The notes: a model not told the origin generated them from the letters alone. 64,000 nt of DNA from Haemaphysalis longicornis (GCA_013339765.2 JABSTR010000955.1:186001-250000), one strand, 5' to 3'. Counted from the stretch's first letter, positions 36,601-44,955 are shown. Made by a program: numbers and translations.

Positions 36601-39600
36601 CAAGGAAGAGCCGTTGCAGTTCAGGCTTTTAGCCATTCTAAGGATGATTGCAGGCAAACAGAGCGCAACTGTTTGCCTAGTCTCCGTTCCATCCTGTTTG
36701 TTGCACTATGTACAGAGAAATTAATGGAGGCAAAACCTTTCCAAACCACTTAACCTAGTACCGTGCTTGTCAACTTTACTGGGCAAACACAAAGCGCCAG
36801 GCATAGTTGAGGCGAAGCATTGGCACACAACTGGGGCCAGGTGACACAACCAAAGCGCTGGGTTGGGCCACTTGATTGCGAACGAGTCCATCGTGCCAGC
36901 AGGCGTTTCTGCAGCACAAACTGAGTTGCAGTTGTAAAAAGGAAAACAAGTCCCTGTGTTAATGCTTGCGTGCACAACGAATTCCTTAGTTGTGCCGCGT
37001 AGTGTCCTCTTGATTGAAAATGGATGTGCGCCTAATATTTGCCATAGAAAAAAAAAAAAAAGAAATGTGCGCTGAAGAGAATATCTTCACCCAACATAAC
37101 CTGGAGTTTATGCATTTAGAGGAAGCTGAGGCAAATAGTCACGAGGCCTGACAAGTTCTCAGGTCCGTTTACAGTTTGGAAGCGGTTTAGGAGCTGTTAT
37201 TGAGCAACTACAAAAAATAGACGTAAATACGCACGAAAACACATCATTACAGAACAGTAGTACATTTTTACACATATTTTATACAAAAAGAAAGACCATA
37301 TAAGAAACAGTGCAACACACGGAGGAAAAATTGAGAGTATATACGTGTGTAGCCCTATACACACTTGCGAGTAAAAATAATGACCATAACAAACTCCTGA
37401 GGAAAAAAACCCTGAAAAATACAAGAATACACAGAGGCCTGAGAGAAGTTGTGGGTTGCATTCGATCGAGTATTTCTTAACTAATCATAAAATTTTCTTT
37501 GCGTTGTCTCGTATTACCAATCGAACAAAAACAGGTTCAGCTGCAGGTGCCTGAAACTACATACTGTGTTTGCCATACTAGTTTGTGCAAATTTTGGTTG
37601 TGGTCTTCTTTTTAACGCACAGGTAGTCTTTAGTTTCCCGTGTTCCATGAACGGAGGGATTTAAAAGGTTTCAGTGTATATACTGCAGCAGATGAGAATA
37701 CAGTTAAACCCAATTATAGGGACCGGGCAGCTGGACGGGTTGCGCCACCAGTCGGCGCTCCGCTCGTTGGTGGAATGAGCCGGTGCATTGGACTACGCAG
37801 CCTCCCGTTGATTTTGCCGTGTTTGCTTCAGTGGTTTGAATGTTCTGGTAGTGTTGTGAGCGGGTATGTGTGGATAAGCGAAAGCTGGACAGATTTGTTG
37901 TGTTCTTAGATGCAATAACGATTACGTAAACTTGTTGGACGCTTCTAAAATTGGGTATGGGCTACAGTGACGCGAGTGCTTTTTGCAGAGATCTACGATT
38001 GTCTTTTCTTTTCAAACGTCATAACATTACAAGCAGATCTAAACACTGTAACATCTTGGTGTAAAATCTGGTGCATGGAGCTAAACACTAACAAGTGCAA
38101 GTACATGCGTGTGTGCCGAACTCGTCAAGAGCTACCTTCGTACTCTATTAATAACTCCCTTCTAGAAAATGTGTCATGTTACAAATACCTAGGTGTTCAC
38201 CTTTCAGCTGACCTTACATGGAACATTCACACGGATTATGTCGTCAACAACACTAACTGGGCATTAGGATACCTTCGACGTAATTTTTCAAGAGCACCTT
38301 CTTCACTAAAACTACTACTTTACAAGATGCTGGTTTGGCCGAGCGTGAATATGCGGCATCACGCTGGGATTCAAGCCAAGTCAACCTGACTCAGAAAGTA
38401 GAATTAGTTCAGAATAACGCGGCCCGTACATACTATCCGATTATAACCATACCTCCAGTGTCACACACATGAAATTGAGGCTTAACCTACCATCTCTAGC
38501 GTCTCATCGTAAAGTTCTTCGTCTGTGTCTTTCCACAAAACATTCTATCACAAAACATTCTACACAGTGAATTCATTCAAGCACCTCATTACATTTCTGC
38601 TCGTTTAGACCACTCAGTCAGGATACCCCATGCACGGACTAACGCCTTCTCACAGTCATTTTTCCCGCGGACAGCCACAGACTGGAACCACTTTCCCGAC
38701 TCCATTGCCTGTATACAAAATCCGGTATTGTTCAAAAACACCTTAGCTAACATTGTATATCAGGAATGTTTTTGTACTTACCTGCCTCTAATTACTGTTT
38801 ACTGTACTTATTTGCTTTGTTACTTAGCTAACATTGTATAATTAGGAAATGTTTTGTGCTTTATATTGCCTCTAATTTCACTCACCGTATTTGTGTATTA
38901 CCCACTCCCCTCTGTAATGCCTTCGGGCCCTGAGGGTATAATAAATAAATAAATAAATAAATAAACGAACGAACGAACGAATGAATAAATAAACGAATAA
39001 ATAAATAAATAATAAATAAAATCCCACCCATCTTAGGAGGGCCAATTTTTACCTGACTACAGTATGCGGGTGCCAAAGTGAATGCTCACTGCAAGCTTAG
39101 CCCCTTGCTTGCCTGGGGTGGTGATTGTGTGCCGAGAGCAGGCCTGTCCTCTTCTTGCCTTTTGCAGTGGCCGTTGAGGGAGAGCCCCACTCTGGTCCGA
39201 GGTGAGCTGCCTCCCGGTCCTTGCTGCGGCACTGCCCACTGTGAGGGGGTGGCTGGGGCACTGCCTCTCCACCTGCGGCCACTTGCCCGGGGCGGCAGGC
39301 TGTCACGGCCGCCCAGGTGGCGCTCAAGGAGCTGGGGTGCAGCCTCGGCATGGCACTGGTGCCGCCTGTCCCCTTGCCGCAGTCCCTGATGGAGAGCTGT
39401 GATGCCTCCGCTCCATGCAGCCGCCCCTCACACGAGCAGTAGGCAGGGCCATAGGTCAAGCGGGGCGTCCTGAGGAAGGGGGCGCTAAACTACCGACGAC
39501 AACACAAGGGACAGCCCTTAGCGGGGCCAGCCGGACAAAGGCGAGGACGGTTTATTCGAAGGATGTGCTCTCGTGTAGTTCCCTCAGCGGCTGTCCCACA

Positions 39601-42600
39601 ACAAACAACGCTTTAGTCATGGACAAATTAAACACTGTAAGCCTAGATTTCAATTCTCTAGCTGAATTGTACGTTTTGGGACATCAGAAATGCAGGGCAG
39701 GGAGCTAAAACAAAAGGTAGCATGTTGACCAGGGCAGCCATTATCTCACGTGCTCTCTATTGCCCACGTTCCTAGGTGGTGCAGCAGTACTGCTCAAGGA
39801 CCGCTGTTTGCTCTCAGCAGGTGACCAGACTTGTATACCTGCCATATTTTTGTTACAGTTGATAGTGATCGTTGTTAGTGATAGGGCTCGTGTGATCGTT
39901 GATAGTGATCGTGATCAGGTACGACTCGACAAACAGGATCACAAGTGGCCGTGCCGCTTGTGCCAGTTGGCCGGTGTCACGTCAGAAGCCCAACACGCCC
40001 ACCGGCTATCTTTAGACAGTGTGGGCTGGCAAAGGGCCGCACTAACCGTTTCCTGCATTTAGATGTTTCTTTGTAACTTAAACTGTTTGCCCCGCCACTC
40101 TTACTGCATATAAAAAGGATATGTGCTAAATTTAAGCGCAAATAGGTCATTCTGCACCCTTGGAGGTTCCTGTTTAGTTTCCATTCGATTTTTTCCGGGC
40201 TCAGCCAATTTCAATGGGCTGCCCATAATACACCTCAAGTTTGGCGCGGAAAAGTAGCTTGTGGGTCACGTGCCTATTCTTTTTTCCTCATTGTGTAGCT
40301 TATTTGAGTGAAGTGTACATTAAAAGTGGCGTCAGGGCCATTCTAATGGGACGGTCTTTCGAATGAGCCAAACCTGCCTTTTGTCTCGATGCGCCCTTTA
40401 ATGCTCCTTGTGGTAGCTGCGAAATAAAGGGCCTGCTGTGGCCAGTTGTGAGCACGTTGCAGCTGCCAGCCCGGGTGCAAGTGTGCAAACGGCTCCCAGG
40501 ATGGCCATGCTGTGCGTGCCGATGGTCTGTGCCAGTTGGGGCCTGCCTCGCTGCTCCTCCGCATCTGTGTCTGACAGGTGCCCAGTGACGAGGCGCCTAG
40601 CACTGCCCCCGCTTGTGGCCAAGCGTGGCACCTCGTTGCAGGAACCAGGGCACTTGGAGGGCAGCAAGCCGCACAAAGATGGGTGCCGTTTTGCGGGCTG
40701 CGCTTCGTTTTGGGCACAGAGAATCAAAATGCGCAATACTGTGCACTTGCTTGCTGAGTGCGAGGGAACAAAAAGCACATCGAGAGTGCATTCAGCCACA
40801 GGGCTCCCTCCATGTACTACTTGGCAGGCTCCTTGGGCGACATTTGGAAAGCCCCAGTTAAATCGCTGGTTTCACTCGTGTTTGATCTCTTTTTCTTTGC
40901 GTTACTTGTGTAAGGTGTCGCCAGGTGTACAGGTGAAACAAAGGAAGTTTTGGCCTTGCTGCGCTTGTCTTGTTGCGACTGTGGACCAGCCAGCCCAGCA
41001 GAGCATTCGGTCGCCACAGACGTGGCTCAGAACATGTGCGGGAGGGCTCTGCTCACGTTCTCTGTTGACAATGTGCGTGTCGGTTTTGGCGGCCCCAACC
41101 TCCCAACTCTGCAGCACGGCATCACGGCGGACCGAGCCCAGCGGTTCGGAAGAGAGCGTCCAAGAGGAGCTGTCCCACCTGGATGACAGCAGCCTCTCGA
41201 CCAGTGTGAGTGCAGGGGCCCTCGGTTGCAGTGGCCCTGATCTTATCCCTGTTGCACGCTGCCAAGGTAACAGCTGTGCCTAGTTTTGCCATTGCCCCGA
41301 CTGATGGGAGACCGATGCACTGGCCGTACTTGCCAGGCAACCCATTCGCAGTGCACAGCCATTAGTGTGTGCCCAACACATTGCACCGTTGACAGCTTGG
41401 AATTTGTGTCCAAGGAAAGGGTTATTTTTGGGAATCGGGGAAGGTGATCTTAATCTGGCCTGCACATGTTTTGCTGCTTGGCAAAGTGAAGCTGTCTCTT
41501 CTGGGAAAACCTTGTGAAAGGCTAGGTACTGCAAACCCCTCTACTTTTGCATGCCGCTACCCACACGGTGCAGCCAAATCTTGGGATTGACCTGCGTGCA
41601 TACAGACAGCATCGGTTCGGTACTGTCACCATGCCCTGCAGACCAGCTGATTCTGTGGCACTTGTGGCTGATGGCACCCCCCAGGATTAGCTCGTCGGGG
41701 TACTTTGGTGCACCCTGCATTGTTCTGCCACATCAGTGTGCTTAAAGGGACACTGAAGGCGACCAGCAAGTTGGCTTCAAATGACGGTCTGACCTTCCCA
41801 TAGCCATTTTACTATTGATTCGGTGCCGTGAGATGCCTTAGTTACCAGGAAATTGCTAATCAAACAGCACATTTTCCTTCATCGTTTCCCTCCTCTCGAT
41901 TCCATGACACAAACAGCCGCTGTTTGCATCATGATAAACCGCAAGCAAGCGAGGCAGCAGTGATGCGTAGCGGCATAGAAGTGACTGAATACACCGCCAC
42001 CACGTACCAAGTGGTTTCCTCGGTTTCAGTCAAGCCAGGCGTGCTTTCCCGAACTGCCATGTCTTTTGCTGTTTCGGTCCACTAAACAAACTGATCCACA
42101 TTGGCACTTTGTTGAGGAAAAGCATATTGTCATGTAGCCAAAGACAACGCAGCTGTCTTTAAGGGAAAACAAGTTTATTGGAGCGAACTTGTGCTCCCTT
42201 AACAACTCAATGAATACACAGGCGGCAAAGCAGCAGTCAACAAAGTGACGTGTGCAGGTGAGTGTCGGCGAATCGACTGCCGTGGCATCTGCTCTGCGGG
42301 TATTTATCTTTCAGCGCGGTTGTTTCCCGAACCGTCGAATTACGTCGAGAACACTGTTCGATCAAAGAAGGTTATTCTAGGCTAGTGACACTAGGGCAAA
42401 GCATTCTCCCTATCAAATGAGATAACCCATGCAGCATGAGAAAGAAAGAGTGGAACACGTGCCTCCCTTGGGACACAGATAGCACAAACGGGCGCAGCTG
42501 GGCAGTAAAAACAAAACATAAACAAACCGAATGCATGATTTGTGACAAATTGTCCTTTCCTGGCCGTGCAAAAGTTGGTGTTGAGCCAACTGCTCATGCG

Positions 42601-44955
42601 CAGCGTGCCTGTTCGCATGGTGGTATCTCCACAAAAGTGGACGAGTAGCACCATCCAGCGGCAGTGAGGGAAGACATGCGTGCCAGACATTAGGTACACT
42701 AGAAAATACTGACTTTGGCCAAAATGACCATTCCTGCATTTTTTTTAGCGCAGCAAAAGCCCGCAGAGGGCCATAATAAAAGTGGCTATGCACACTGTGC
42801 TCCTACAAGGGTCGCACAATTATCTGGCTGAGTACTGCACTTGGTATTGCACCGAAACTGAGATGAACTTGTTGCCGTTTGGGGCCGCCGCATGATCTGG
42901 GCTCGTGGGCTGGGCTGGGCTCCCATGACATTGCTTCTAGCTTTCTTTTTGTTCTTCCACGTTCAAATGTGACGCTACAAAAACCTCCAGTTAAGTTTTT
43001 ATGAACTTCTGAAGACATATTGCTAAAATATTTGTCACACAGTTTTAACTGTACTTCTGGGGCAGAATTCTTCAAAAAAAGGGGCGTTGTTTTGAAGTGA
43101 CGCTGTGTTGGTATGCAAATGCATGTGTTCTTGGGTTGGGGCTTCGGGTTGAGGGGCAGGACAAGGATGAAAATGCCAGCGAGAAGCAGTGGAAGAGTAG
43201 GTGCACCGGTGACGCAAAGCGAGGGGCACACCCATCGCGTGGCGTCACCGGTGCACTTAACTGTGTAACTAAGCCCTTAAAGTTGTGCCGGAGAACTGGG
43301 CACGGGATCGGCGTCGACGTCTCATTGAGTCGTGGCTGGTCACGTCGGCTGGTCATTGGCTGGGGGTGGTCCTGTTCATGACTCACTGTGGCTGGGCGGT
43401 CCGACGGGATCCAAGAGACTTGGAACGATGGGTGGGAGTGTGCCCTGCACCTTCACCAAGCAGATGACACGAGACATGTTGCAATGTTGCTGGCATCGCA
43501 ACATGGCAACAGAGCTTCACTGGCATCATCATGCCCCGGTTACAGCCCTTTCGGGTCCAAAACTTTACTTTTACCCACTTTCTGGCCGTCCCAGTACGAA
43601 ACTATTTTGCGAGCTTGTGGTGCCGCGAAGAAAAACACGAACTGTGCAGGAAAAACTCGCAGGATACTTATTTTTCCTCTTGCATTCTGCTTGCAACTCC
43701 TTCTCCGATATTTGAGCAGCGTGTGAAATTGTTTGAAGCATTCTCCTGGCTGCAGGCCATGGTTGTTACTGCAGGTGTTGCGGAGAAACACAGTTTCCCT
43801 CCTGCCTCCTTTTGTTTTTCCATCGCTACAAACAGCACAGTCCTTGCTGCTTTGGCCTGGGAGCTTGCAGATGAAATAGCTCGTTCCACCTAGCCTTTCC
43901 TCGCACTCCATACATGCAGATGGGCCCCGCTTTTTGGCTCGAGCCCTCGTGTCATCCAGCAGCTTCTGGATGAGGTTGCGACAGTACTGCAGGTGTCATT
44001 GCTCTTCCTAGCCATGATTGTGGGGCTGTGTGCGCCTTAAAATAAAACTATTGACAGTGAAAAACTCTAGAAGCCCGAAAAAAATAAGCTTTCGCCACCA
44101 TTTCATTGTCTCACAACCAAATGTGTAGCTGACACAGTAATGATCTCCACTGCTGTCGTGGTCTTTGTCACTCGCTTCTGTGGCATCACTATCTGCTGGA
44201 GGCACAGAATTCTCTTCCTTGCTGACGTCATCACTGCTTTCACTGAGTGCACCACCGTAGAACTGGTGCGGTGAGAAAGCGGCCACGCTTCTCAGCAAAC
44301 AGTGCACAGGTGAAGATGCTGTGGGATCCAGAGGGGGCTGTGTTGAACATTATGGTGCACCCTTGTGCAAACAGAAGGAGACTTCAGCAAACAAAATTTG
44401 CTTATCTTTCAAGAGATGGCACAACACGTATACCAAGAATGTGGGCATATTGCAGTGAGAAAAACCGTAAAAGTTAACCTTGAACATTCAAGTCAGGCGG
44501 AGCCTGGCACCGGACCACTACGGCTGTGTTGCATTGTCGGGCAGGGTCCGATGTCGGACCACCAAGGGTTAAAAGGTGGCCAATTTTGCTGTACATGGCC
44601 ACATGAAGATGGACTGAAGTGGGCACTGAAGTGTCATGCAAAAACTAAAGGGCAGAGAGGAAGTCTCGCTACAGTTGGCTGTTGAATGAAGGCGGGAAGG
44701 GTGGGAACATGTGTGAGCTTTTGTTTAGAGCAGAAGGGTGGTTTATTCCCTCCGTGCTTGGCCTTTGAGTGGCAAGGGCAAGGGAACGTTTGTGCTGTGG
44801 CAGGCACTTGCGATGCCAGTGGTGGGGCCGAAAAGCGGCACCTGACCCTGCTGTCCTTGGTGCAGGCGGACGACCGCACGGGGGACCAGAGCGTCTCTCG
44901 GTCCAGTGAGCTGGACGGGTGCGACTATGCCGAGCCTGCAGCAGCCCCCCCCTGA
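3590..44955 (+). CDS. CEP43: CEP43 (FGFR1OP/FOP) homologue, eight-exon gene
   Basis: Centrosomal protein that dimerises through its N-terminus and, in vertebrates, works with CEP350 and EB1 in microtubule anchoring, centriolar satellites and ciliogenesis (known for the family). Spliced model: 3590-3670, 12273-12467, 17645-17758, 21235-21323, 28148-28216, 34332-34409, 41115-41205, 44866-44955. Total 807 nt, 268 aa plus TGA, and phases 0,0,0,2,2,2,0 match at every junction. Residues 1-30 (ELRDLLLGALEKRGVINRIK) and 28-41 (AELRASVYLALEEQ) match the FOP N-terminus; about 57-88 is the LisH region (LAASLVHDFLHASGLRFTL). Residues 220-265 match the acidic FOP tail. The protein is shorter than the vertebrate one (about 400 aa) because the Ser/Pro linker is reduced. 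Introns total about 40.6 kb and are full of transposons. Exons 4-6 are the least certain. Confidence 0.9.
4590..4760 (+). repeat. short dispersed repeat, copy 1
   Basis: Contains GATAAAGCCAGAGTC-TTCAATGCTCTACTGG followed by a GC-rich stretch with GGTGGCGCCACCATC. A related copy lies inverted at 6300-6415 and another in the same sense at 48765-48830. Divergence is roughly 15-25% by eye. Class unknown (a SINE or the end of a DNA element). Confidence 0.5.
6300..6415 (-). repeat. short dispersed repeat, copy 2 (inverted)
   Basis: On the minus strand it reads CTTTATCAGAGTCCTTCAATG then CTTTACTGGTCACGAAACTT, matching 4600-4670. The two copies, 1.7 kb apart and opposed, could be independent insertions or terminal inverted repeats of one element; no target duplication was found. 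Confidence 0.5.
7843..8920. mobile_element. Tc1/mariner-superfamily MITE, interrupted by a hAT-like MITE
   Basis: Left end CCGTATTTTTCGGTATATAA and right end, read on the other strand, CCGTATTTTCCAGTGTATAA form terminal inverted repeats of about 27 bp flanked by TA on both sides (7841-7842, 8921-8922). Just inside are repeated ATAAGTCGCAC/ATAAGACGCAC motifs typical of a widespread pogo/mariner MITE type. Removing the nested element (8216-8732 plus one 8-bp duplication) leaves about 550 bp. No transposase. Confidence 0.85.
8216..8732. mobile_element. hAT-like MITE nested in the mariner MITE
   Basis: Flanked by a perfect 8-bp duplication ATTTAGAC (8208-8215 and 8733-8740), the hallmark length for hAT elements. 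Imperfect terminal inverted repeats: CATGGTTTCTCAA at the left and CAGGGGTTCTCAA, complement, at the right. 517 bp, non-coding. It contains a strong internal palindrome at 8579-8632 (TGCAATAAATTCAAAAG and its complement around AGCAAGCTTGCT). Confidence 0.88.
9419..9591 (+). mobile_element. SINE / 5'-truncated non-LTR retroposon
   Basis: 173 bp flanked by a perfect 13-14 bp duplication (A)GTGACTCTCACAG at 9405-9418 and 9591-9604. It ends in a CAATCAATCAA tail and contains AGGTGGTCAAAATTAATTCG...GAGCCCTCCACTACGG, a string I associate with repeats common in tick genomes. It interrupts the C-terminal codons of the plus-strand PLE copy; removing it restores the frame across SVTLT. Confidence 0.85.
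10540..11200 (+). pseudogene. Penelope-like element fragment (linker and GIY-YIG), degraded
   Basis: About 10577-10625 gives TAVILYLQKLPHNLKKMA, the PLE linker. One frame later 10650-10697 gives FLAPNKVSKLCRLTNP. About 10771-10840 gives VYSLPLDCGE then LAEHSNNVKNSTG (GIY-YIG core, with the YIGQTGR stretch damaged). About 10870-11030 gives HCKQC, then FDYAKHKGQLMREMLEAQL and CVSTASVALPKKE at the C-terminus. Several frameshifts; truncated before the reverse transcriptase. Sequence after 11040 looks like its 3' region. Confidence 0.75.
12273..12467 (+). CDS. CEP43: CEP43 exon 2 (residues 28-92, LisH)
   Basis: Acceptor GTGCAG|GCGGAG, donor ACC|GTGAGT, 195 nt, phase 0 on both sides. Encodes AELRASVYLALEEQ, a short Pro/Gly-rich loop, then LAASLVHDFLHASGLRFTLS followed by VLEPE. 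This is the FOP dimerisation/LisH block and the strongest match in the window. Confidence 0.95.
13125..13510. repeat. inverted pair of a short repeat
   Basis: 13130-13275 and 13365-13510 are diverged reverse complements. Shared strings include AACCGGAAGTGGCGGC, CCCATGAGCCTTTGCGCTT and TGAAAGCCG, with a spacer of about 90 bp. This could be a foldback element or two copies of one short interspersed repeat inserted head to head. No coding potential. Confidence 0.7.
14379..16273 (+). repeat. 1.9-kb unclassified interspersed repeat, copy A
   Basis: Matches 29900-31789 in reverse complement along its whole length at roughly 75-85% by eye. Anchors: GACATGTAGGTGGCGACAGC, GTATGCTGTAGTT, TCGCAAGTGAACTTGCGAATT, TTCTGGGACCTCACAG and CAATTTTACAAGGGTGTGG. 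No long frame, no terminal repeat and no target duplication was found, so its class is unknown. Flanking sequences of the two copies do not match, which points to transposition rather than a larger duplication. Confidence 0.85.
17645..17758 (+). CDS. CEP43: CEP43 exon 3 (residues 93-130)
   Basis: Acceptor CGTGCAG|GTGGAG, donor CAG|GTGGGT, 114 nt, phase 0. Encodes LSRQELSGQLCLEAERPG then PLLLQLLQR, matching the FOP segment after the LisH motif where a conserved leucine-rich helix (PLLLEVIRR in vertebrates) follows. Confidence 0.9.
19466..20545. mobile_element. Penelope-like element, inverted dimer 2
   Basis: Flanked by CATCAAGCACT at 19455-19465 and 20546-20556. Left copy (minus) is only the 3' end, about 19484-19676. 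Right copy (plus) runs from about 19677 to the 3' end: FNEQIAQLSNAGFSISHDLK, YDVNVVFRVPCKLAKVC, MGVVYDIPMSC, then after an insertion RCFNDKAREHCWAVK, AGGHMAEHCKR and the tail REREIVEAYFIHKAGNKWI. The two 3' ends are about 93% identical reverse complements and include AATAAAGTTTAGTTGGAA. The left end has roughly 20 extra bases (with GGGCTAGTGGGTT) not present at the right. Confidence 0.88.
19921..20090 (-). mobile_element. non-LTR retroelement 3' end inserted in PLE dimer 2
   Basis: Begins TCATCATCATCATCACC (a (GATGAT)n tail read on the minus strand) followed by CATTGCAGGGCAAAGGCCTC, a string shared by many arthropod non-LTR 3' ends. It splits the PLE GIY-YIG domain between SC and GQT-like residues. 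Short repeats AGTTGT / TTAGTTGTAACAA at the junction are the likely target duplication. The run of histidines in the PLE frame comes from the tail. Confidence 0.7.
21235..21323 (+). CDS. CEP43: CEP43 exon 4 (residues 131-159, part of 160)
   Basis: Acceptor TTGCTGTCCAG|GTGGCA, donor GCAGG|GTGAGA, 89 nt, enters in phase 0 and leaves in phase 2. Encodes ASQADREADDGADKESPP and a Pro-rich end, an acidic/Pro linker in the place where FOP proteins have a low-complexity region. The linker is not conserved in sequence, so support is from splice sites, phase and composition. Confidence 0.75.
21489..22325 (-). pseudogene. PLE linker and GIY-YIG endonuclease, minus copy of dimer 3
   Basis: In order from the 5' side: linker with RLRCAAYPTDLLRALATKLL, a region with RLVFSAPKKLSRLCKRVNAE, then SNVVYAIPLTCERSYIGQTG, RLREHANKVRSSTGGTLSAHC and a C-terminal EAFQIKRKGSDCISEPSVSL. 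The paired YAI and YIG elements, the arginine in RLREH and the glutamate in REAFQI are the expected GIY-YIG residues. At least one frameshift separates linker and nuclease. Reverse transcriptase is absent. Confidence 0.82.
22340..22692 (+). pseudogene. PLE GIY-YIG endonuclease, plus copy of dimer 3
   Basis: Reads TCERSYIGQTGRCLNERLRE, SGGCTLRF-like zinc-knuckle spacing and ETFQIKRKGSDCISEPSVSL, almost the same protein as the minus copy, and then diverges where a short deletion removes the last codons (FSCYPLF instead of LDKEIV). It begins within the GIY-YIG domain or just upstream, so this copy lacks linker and RT. Confidence 0.82.
25604..26071 (-). pseudogene. PLE linker end and GIY-YIG, minus copy of dimer 4
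   Basis: LFSARNKLGSLCAMVSNRLD is the linker end, then KHGLQFVRCMTNVVYCIPMS, CGRVYVGQTGRCLNVRLREH, and QHCSKCGYQPRCQPHF. The frame stops after FKHRDRAISG, before the usual EAFxI helix with the catalytic glutamate, so the nuclease is probably dead. The upstream end of this frame runs across the dimer junction into the other copy and is not real protein. Confidence 0.82.
25969..26178 (+). pseudogene. PLE GIY-YIG, plus copy of dimer 4
   Basis: Starts at MSCGRVYVGQTGRC and is identical to the minus copy through FKHRDRAISG, ending at the same stop. The shared early stop shows the damage predates dimer formation or was already in the source element. Confidence 0.82.
28148..28216 (+). CDS. CEP43: CEP43 exon 5 (part of 160 to part of 183)
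   Basis: Acceptor CGCCCAG|TGTGCC, donor GGCAG|GTGGGG, 69 nt, phase 2 in and 2 out. Encodes VPGGRCAGEVGTLSKRLPLR then GG. The basic SKRLPLRGG recalls the SKIPRYKG stretch of vertebrate FOP, but the similarity is weak. Chosen because it is the only GC-rich block in the intron with both splice sites and a matching phase. Confidence 0.6.
28360..28900 (-). pseudogene. decayed Penelope-like element fragment
   Basis: On the minus strand near 28720 TLFSAPHKFSRLSRART matches the PLE linker motif (VVFSAPxKLxxLCR). Further 3' on that strand weak traces of a GIY-YIG and of a CPLPPLSEHRRRKVSF-like C-terminus can be aligned. Heavily mutated; the linker motif is the only strong evidence. Confidence 0.45.
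29116..29650 (-). pseudogene. pogo-like transposase, CENP-B-type HTH remnant
   Basis: Two overlapping minus-strand frames: ECRHHEMEMALADFVQMQRA and LPVTTKVLQAKIKGAFEK, then after a frameshift LSRAHFKASRGWLQKFMKHF and LRRGTSIVQKLPGDFEEKLI. This is the second DNA-binding helix-turn-helix of pogo/Tigger/jerky transposases (family knowledge). The catalytic DDE domain that should follow is missing. Confidence 0.8.
29900..31789 (-). repeat. 1.9-kb unclassified interspersed repeat, copy B
   Basis: Reverse-complement partner of 14379-16273. It lies inside the pogo-like element, so it inserted after that element. Contains GTTTTGAAAATAAGTGTTAAAG-type AT-rich segments and no coding frame. Ends defined only by where the two copies stop matching (AAGCGACAAGAC at left, CGAGCTCGCGGCGAAT at right). 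Confidence 0.85.
33594..33700 (-). pseudogene. pogo-like transposase N-terminal HTH remnant
   Basis: SSNVPSRAGLRRDEKNVRRW followed by RTQQERI matches the first DNA-recognition helix (SNRAAARKYGIDEKxVRRWR-like). It lies just inside the right terminal repeat in the expected order and strand for the element above. Confidence 0.6.
34332..34409 (+). CDS. CEP43: CEP43 exon 6 (part of 183 to part of 209)
   Basis: Acceptor CTCTGTTGCAG|CAGCAG, donor GCCAG|GTGAGC, 78 nt, phase 2 in and 2 out. Encodes SSSPSSGSSKRPASPAVAGR then PPSAA, a Ser/Pro-rich linker. The acceptor is followed by CAGCAGCAG, so three alternative AGs in the same frame could each remove one serine. Confidence 0.7.
37967..39020 (+). 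pseudogene. 5'-truncated CR1/Jockey-type non-LTR retroelement
   Basis: Begins inside the reverse transcriptase just before the catalytic box (VLFAEIYDCLFF in place of LFADDxxIY), then ITLQADLNTVTSWCKIWCME, LNTNKCKYMRV, YKYLGVHLSADLTWNIH, GYLRRNFSRAPSSLKLLLYK. After a frameshift near 38360 the C-terminal FFPRTATDWNHFPDSI lies at about 38660-38705. It ends with TAATGCCTTCGGGCCCTGAG and a (TAAA)n tail (38940-39020). The YADD aspartates are lost and the copy is dead. Confidence 0.88.
38939..39020. repeat. (AAAT)n / (AACG)n tail of the CR1-like element
   Basis: AATAAATAAA repeats with an AACGAACG interior. It is the 3' tail of the retroelement to its left, not an independent repeat. Confidence 0.9.
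39470..39620 (-). mobile_element. solo Penelope-like element terminal fragment
   Basis: GGGCGCTAAACTACCGACGACA followed by a TTTATT motif about 75 bp on resembles the terminal segment of dimer 2 (GGCGCTAAACAA...TTTATTAG), read as a 3' end on the minus strand. No coding part remains. Moderate evidence only. Confidence 0.4.
41115..41205 (+). CDS. CEP43: CEP43 exon 7 (part of 209 to 239)
   Basis: Acceptor CAACTCTGCAG|CACGGC, donor ACCAGT|GTGAGT, 91 nt, phase 2 in and 0 out. Encodes TEPSGSEESVQEELSHLDDS then SLSTS, matching the acidic FOP C-terminal block (GEEIEEDLSVEIDD in vertebrates). Confidence 0.85.
41206..44865 (+). other. CEP43: CEP43 intron 7
   Basis: 3.7 kb. 41743-41760 (TTAAAGGGACACTGAAGGC) looks like the end of a tick DNA element, but no partner end was found. 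A palindrome lies at 43201-43256. Otherwise nothing recognised. Confidence 0.7.
43201..43256. repeat. perfect 15-bp-arm palindrome
   Basis: GTGCACCGGTGACGC (43201-43215) and its exact complement (43242-43256) with a 26-base loop. Lies in intron 7. No function inferred. Confidence 0.9.
44866..44955 (+). CDS. CEP43: CEP43 exon 8, C-terminus and stop (240-268)
   Basis: Acceptor TTGGTGCAG|GCGGAC, phase 0, ending TGA at 44953-44955. Encodes ADDRTGDQSVSRSSELDGCD then YAEPAAAPP. It matches the end of FOP (DDLTQDLTVSQLSDVADYLE), including the spacing of Asp, Thr, Ser and the DY pair, so the gene end is secure. Confidence 0.92.
   Translation, partial: ADDRTGDQSVSRSSELDGCDYAEPAAAPP

Larger units (their letters stand above)
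34410..41114 (+). other. CEP43: CEP43 intron 6
   Basis: 6.7 kb. 35350-36600 is GC-rich with antisense-overlapping open frames but no family match. 36720-37960 shows nothing. A CR1-like retroelement fragment lies at 37967-39020, an exon-like GC block at 39160-39430, and a PLE end fragment at 39470-39620. 39700-41110 shows nothing certain. Confidence 0.75.

Noticed and set aside
35350..36730. several 130-210 codon frames on both strands
   Set aside because: GC-rich intronic block, frames overlap antisense, no splice-compatible exon with protein-like sequence found.
39168..39201. CEP43 exon between exons 6 and 7
   Set aside because: Strong splice sites, but 34 nt in the wrong phase: adding it to the model breaks the frame. 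Kept only as a finding.
40438..41283. 281-codon plus-strand frame
   Set aside because: Only its end (41115-41205) is CEP43 exon 7. The upstream part is intron reading through an acceptor site, without protein resemblance.
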